From: Lineus longissimus
Taxonomy: Eukaryota; Nemertea; Pilidiophora; Heteronemertea; Lineidae
Assembly (NCBI RefSeq): GCF_910592395.1
Contig: NC_088314.1
Coordinates: 3,844,001 to 3,908,000, forward strand
Direction: 5' to 3'
Length of the DNA stretch: 64,000 nt
Part shown: in pieces, positions 61,001 to 64,000 of the stretch
Numbering within the stretch: the first letter of the stretch is position 1
How the letters are laid out: every line of letters begins with the position of its first letter
Program-made: the position numbers and the translations under genes
The notes under the pieces: model-generated
The model's input: only the letters and a program-made list of their open reading frames with translations
The model's database searches: none
Told to the model about the DNA's origin: nothing

Positions 61001-62925
61001 CGTCAGTTCCAAGCTCTCCGCTTCACCACCCTCCTTGCCAAACTTCGATGCCTTGATCATCTTGCCATCTTCAAACTGGAGCTGTTGCACGTTTAATTTC
61101 TTGTCGTCATTTCCAAATAGGACCAACCCGCCTTTGTGAACGACTCCGGGACTGCTCATTCCGGGAATGTTCATCGTATCACCTCTTGGGGTTGGTCTAT
61201 TCCACAGTGTTGACCCATACATCGTGACTTTCTGAAACAAAATGTTAGGTAGAGTGCTGAATCTTGGCAGTGAGGTCTGTCGGGTTCAATTCGACCATTT
61301 CAAGAAGTGATCATAATAACCACTGAAGATGGACGGAAAGAGTAAATTTCCATTTTTGTCATGCAAGTGTTTTCTGGTGAGCCTTTTCTTCAACAGTCCA
61401 ACGAACAGTAGAATGTTCTATTGGGCATCTGACATTAATTTTATTGCCACGCGTTTTCTTCTGGGTGATTAGCAAAATTTCCATAGTTTCTCACCTCGCC
61501 ATTGATGTCGGCCCATGCGCCGGGTACCTTGTCGTTTCCTCGGATAAAGTTATGAAGATCTTGAGCTGACTGGTTCCAGTTGATCTGAAATGAAGAAGAG
61601 TAATATGCGGAGAAAGTCAGACAGAGAGAGAAATGGATGACAGTGATTACTGAAGGCAGTTCGGTACTTTGAGACTTGGTCAAATTTGGTAGTAGGTCTC
61701 AACCTGACATTTGATAAAAAACTATTTTCAAGAGGCTGAATGCTGAAGACAAGGTGTCAGGGGCAATCACTTCTGCCATACGAACCTGAACAGTTTCCTT
61801 TTTAATCATAGGATCATACGTAGCACCTTCTTCTGACTGCACGATCTTGGGAGCAGTTCCATTAGCAACCATTTCAACAGCTTCACCCTGAAGTAGAAGG
61901 CAGTCAAAAGTGAAAGGGAGCAACAAATACATGATACATCTCCCAAAACAAGACGAGACAGGCCAATCGGAGGTCAAGATTCATGACCTAGGCAGTGTAA
62001 GGATAGTAGTTCTCTGGTGGGCGACTCTGTCGTAAGTGTGTGCTCTTGTTACTCAAAGTGAATGCACATCATCATGTAAATTGTGTAATCTATATTGGTA
62101 AAACGACACGAAGAGCAGAAATCTAGTGCTGCTCACCATTGCTTTGATGCCCTCTGGGTAGAGGAAACGGTTATAAATGGAGTCCACGGTGTCATCTCTG
62201 TCAACGCCTGTGGACCTCTGGAGCAGGATAGGCCCAGTATCTAGTCCATCGTCAGCCCAGAAGATACTGAACGCTGCCTTCTTATCTCCTTGAATCAAAG
62301 TCCTGAAATGCATGACATTATGGTGTTAAGAGTTTAGACTAATACTACCACAACTGAATGCCTTGGTAAGACTGAGAGAGAGCCTTTTGAGAACTAAGAC
62401 CACACAGTTAACTCTCCACAGCAGACGAGAGCAATTCTAAGTTCTGTGGAGAAGTTTAGTTCAGGCTCAGCAGTGAAGAAAGACTAGTCATTATTTACCA
62501 ATTTGTGTGGCTCACAAAAAACAGGTGACTTCACTGTATTTTGAACATGTTGATTTGCATAACGATGATATATGACAATATACTGCGTCGATGCTATTAA
62601 GCTGGTTAAGCCGCATCTGTCACGGAATGACAGCCACTACGGCTGATAAGAAACAGACCAGCATGAGATGGTCCTCCCAAACACACTCACCAATTGATGG
62701 CCGACGCACCCCTGTGCCGCGGTAAGAGAGACGGATGATAGCAAATGGACTGATGTTTTGGCATGTTGATGACATCCATTGGAATAAACTGGGAGCAGAA
62801 GGGCAGGACGTTCAGGTCGGCCCCGACTGACTTGTATTCCTGGAGAACTTCTGGGATGGATTGACCTTTCTTTCTCCATCTTGGATATTTGAAGACTTTT
62901 ACACCATCAGTTTCAGCTGCTTGGG
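55005..62925 (-). CDS. ALDH1L1: 10-formyltetrahydrofolate dehydrogenase, 5'-truncated by the window edge
   Basis: Twenty exons, all in phase, give the C-terminal 857 aa; about 45 N-terminal residues lie beyond the window. Exons: 62925-62691, 62302-62137, 61887-61786, 61584-61495, 61231-60968, 60775-60542, 60332-60213, 59992-59930, 59656-59592, 59330-59180, 58985-58915, 58681-58576, 58377-58290, 57593-57500, 57346-57247, 57008-56836, 56688-56597, 55736-55631, 55424-55225, 55060-55005. Domains in order: formyltransferase/hydrolase ([19 protein letters not shown]), acyl-carrier-like domain with the phosphopantetheine Ser in [11 protein letters not shown] (fragment residue 310), and aldehyde dehydrogenase with ELGGKSP Glu (628) and FNKGENC Cys (662). 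Adding 45 gives Glu673 and Cys707 of the mammalian enzyme. It converts 10-formyl-THF plus NADP to THF plus CO2, controlling one-carbon flux. ALDH1L1 (cytosol) and ALDH1L2 (mitochondria) cannot be separated without the N-terminus. The donor at 61,786 (GTTCGT) is weak but phase-consistent. Confidence 0.97.
55951..56445. mobile_element. ~500-bp foldback/MITE-like element in an ALDH1L intron
   Basis: The ends are inverted repeats. 55,971-56,000 and the reverse complement of 56,392-56,421 agree at 24 of 30 positions: both start GAGCGGTCTTG and end AACCAATGACCG. Weaker similarity continues inward through an AGGTAT..ATTTCT stretch. The interior holds TGACGTCA (56,242-56,249), ATATGGCGG and stop-free ORFs on both strands (122 codons plus, about 90 codons minus) that match no transposase I recognise. 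I could not fix a target-site duplication. It is probably a non-autonomous DNA transposon relic. Confidence 0.6.
56242..56249. promoter_or_regulatory. CRE palindrome inside the foldback element
   Basis: TGACGTCA, the full CREB/ATF palindrome, with a YY1-type AATATGGCGG about 18 nt downstream. Such a pair is typical of CpG-type promoters and unusual in an intronic transposon relic. Function is inferred. Confidence 0.35.
57797..58060 (-). mobile_element. Dispersed repeat with (TTA)n and AGCGCTT words
   Basis: A (TTA)n run at about 57,800-57,823 is followed by 'TTTTCATAGCGCTTAACG..' and 'CTAAGCGCTTTACAATT'. I recall (TTA)n-plus-AGCGCTTTACA as a high-copy, SINE- or MITE-like motif in marine invertebrate genomes, but cannot confirm that here. 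It lies in an ALDH1L intron. The right boundary is uncertain. Confidence 0.5.
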
Positions 62926-64000
62926 CTGTAGAAATGTGCAGAAATATCACCATGAGACACAGACTTTAAAATTAGCAGACCATTATATTATTATACTATT
63001 GGTATTACATTAGGTCTAGTTCTTCACATGCAAAGGATGGGATTCAAAGGTTAATATAGTTTTTTTTCCTCATGATATTCTCAACGACCATTAAACTGCC
63101 CCCAAGAGTAAGAGAGAGAGAGAGAGAGAGAGAGACAGTCTCACTTTATAATGATATTGCGTAGTTTGAATACCCAGACAGTTATCATGAATTCATTCAT
63201 GAATAATGGATACAGGAAAAGCACATGGGTCGTCCCAACTAATATTATATACATCTAAATCTAATTATATTCACTCGCTTGATCTAATATTTGGCACAAG
63301 TATTGTAGGCCTAGATCATAAAATTGGGAAGATAGAATATTCCGCCAGCATATTGTGTGAGGTACTTGTATTATCTCATATTACAGTTTAAAATGAAAGC
63401 CATTATAGAATAGTTGTCCTTCTCACATTTGCCATGTTGCATGTGAAATAATTCCATTCAGAACAAAACCCTAGTTTTCGCCAAAATAAATAGGTCAGTT
63501 CTTGGTATGGCCTTAAATGTATTCAAATAGAGATAGATAAGAGAGGCCTCTGATTTAGCCTAAAGTATGTATTTATTTTACTGACTTAAAATTCCATGCG
63601 TGTTAACTTAAAAACTCAGCAAGTTTTAAATAATTCAATTCAATCAAGTGTTCTACTTAGATGGTGGCACTGACAAGCAACAGTTCAGTGTAGAAGATAT
63701 TGCCATACTGGATGGTTTGAACAATAATCCTAAAGATATCTTCTCATCAATCAAGATTAGTTCCAGAGCGAACCGGTCAATCCTTGTAATCAGATATCAA
63801 ACAAGATTTTTCAAACTGGATTCCAAGGAGGAAATGTTCAGTTCATTTTATCAATTACACTCAATGACACTTATCTAACCTTACACTTGATAATGAAGTA
63901 GAAAGCATTGGTAAAGATCTGATGTTATAAAATTACGTGCACTTGACTCGCTTATCAACTGGCTTGACCTGTCCATGAATTAGAACTACCACTAGGCCCT
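62926..64000. other. Start of the 5' intron of ALDH1L, no exon seen
   Basis: The next upstream ALDH1L exon must end in phase 1 and encode the N-terminal beta-strand with a VIGQS-like motif. No such segment was found up to the window edge. An (AG)n microsatellite lies at about 63,110-63,135. The 76-codon plus-strand ORF at 63,648-63,878 has no recognisable match. Confidence 0.5.
63110..63135. repeat. (AG)n microsatellite
   Basis: About a dozen AG dinucleotides in the ALDH1L 5' intron, which are likely to vary in length. Confidence 0.9.

Noticed and set aside
61270-61305. TCGGGTTCAATTCGACC, which resembles a tRNA T-arm
   Set aside because: No D-arm, anticodon arm or acceptor stem can be found around it, and it lies in an ALDH1L intron.

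Overview
The window is animal nuclear DNA: AT-rich, with short exons (roughly 60-460 nt) split by GT-AG introns, AATAAA signals, minisatellites and SINE/MITE-like repeats, and no operons. The families are general metazoan ones. A dispersed repeat built on CCTCTCTATTAAGGAC and a (TTA)n-plus-AGCGCTT element remind me of marine invertebrates, most likely a lophotrochozoan such as a mollusc, brachiopod or annelid. The phylum cannot be fixed from the sequence alone.

I assembled five protein-coding genes exon by exon, and all junctions used keep phase. (1) Minus strand, 7,620 to about 29,412: an unrecognised coiled-coil protein of about 562 aa with 7-9 kb introns. (2) Minus strand, 35,914-41,547: LRGUK (leucine-rich repeats plus guanylate kinase), complete, 13 exons, 819 aa. 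(3) Plus strand, 41,783-43,113: ribosomal protein S23, complete, 4 exons, 143 aa, divergent from LRGUK across a 235-bp shared promoter. (4) Minus strand, 48,728-53,469: a DDX21/DDX50-type nucleolar RNA helicase, complete, 12 exons, 690 aa. (5) Minus strand, 55,005 to 62,925: 10-formyltetrahydrofolate dehydrogenase (ALDH1L), 20 exons giving the C-terminal 857 aa. Its first exon or exons lie beyond the right edge.

The rest is mostly repeats and introns. At 3.1-5.6 kb there is a mosaic of degenerate minisatellites, and at 43.2-47.0 kb a second and larger one containing a recent ~770-bp duplication that ends in G-tracts. At 33.4-34.4 kb a 5S-rRNA-derived, SINE-like fragment is followed by an 18-bp array and a 48-bp array that carry the same motif in opposite orientations. 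A ~500-bp foldback element sits in an ALDH1L intron. Large stretches (0.5-3.1, 5.7-6.8, 13-22, 22-29, 29.4-33.4 and 47-48.5 kb) hold no gene I can support.

RPS23 and DDX21 serve ribosome production, and both have a CACGTG E-box close upstream. LRGUK is a sperm/cilium protein. The neighbouring unknown gene contains several RFX X-box-like palindromes, which suggests (as inference) that it may also be a ciliary gene. ALDH1L is the cytosolic or mitochondrial one-carbon enzyme.
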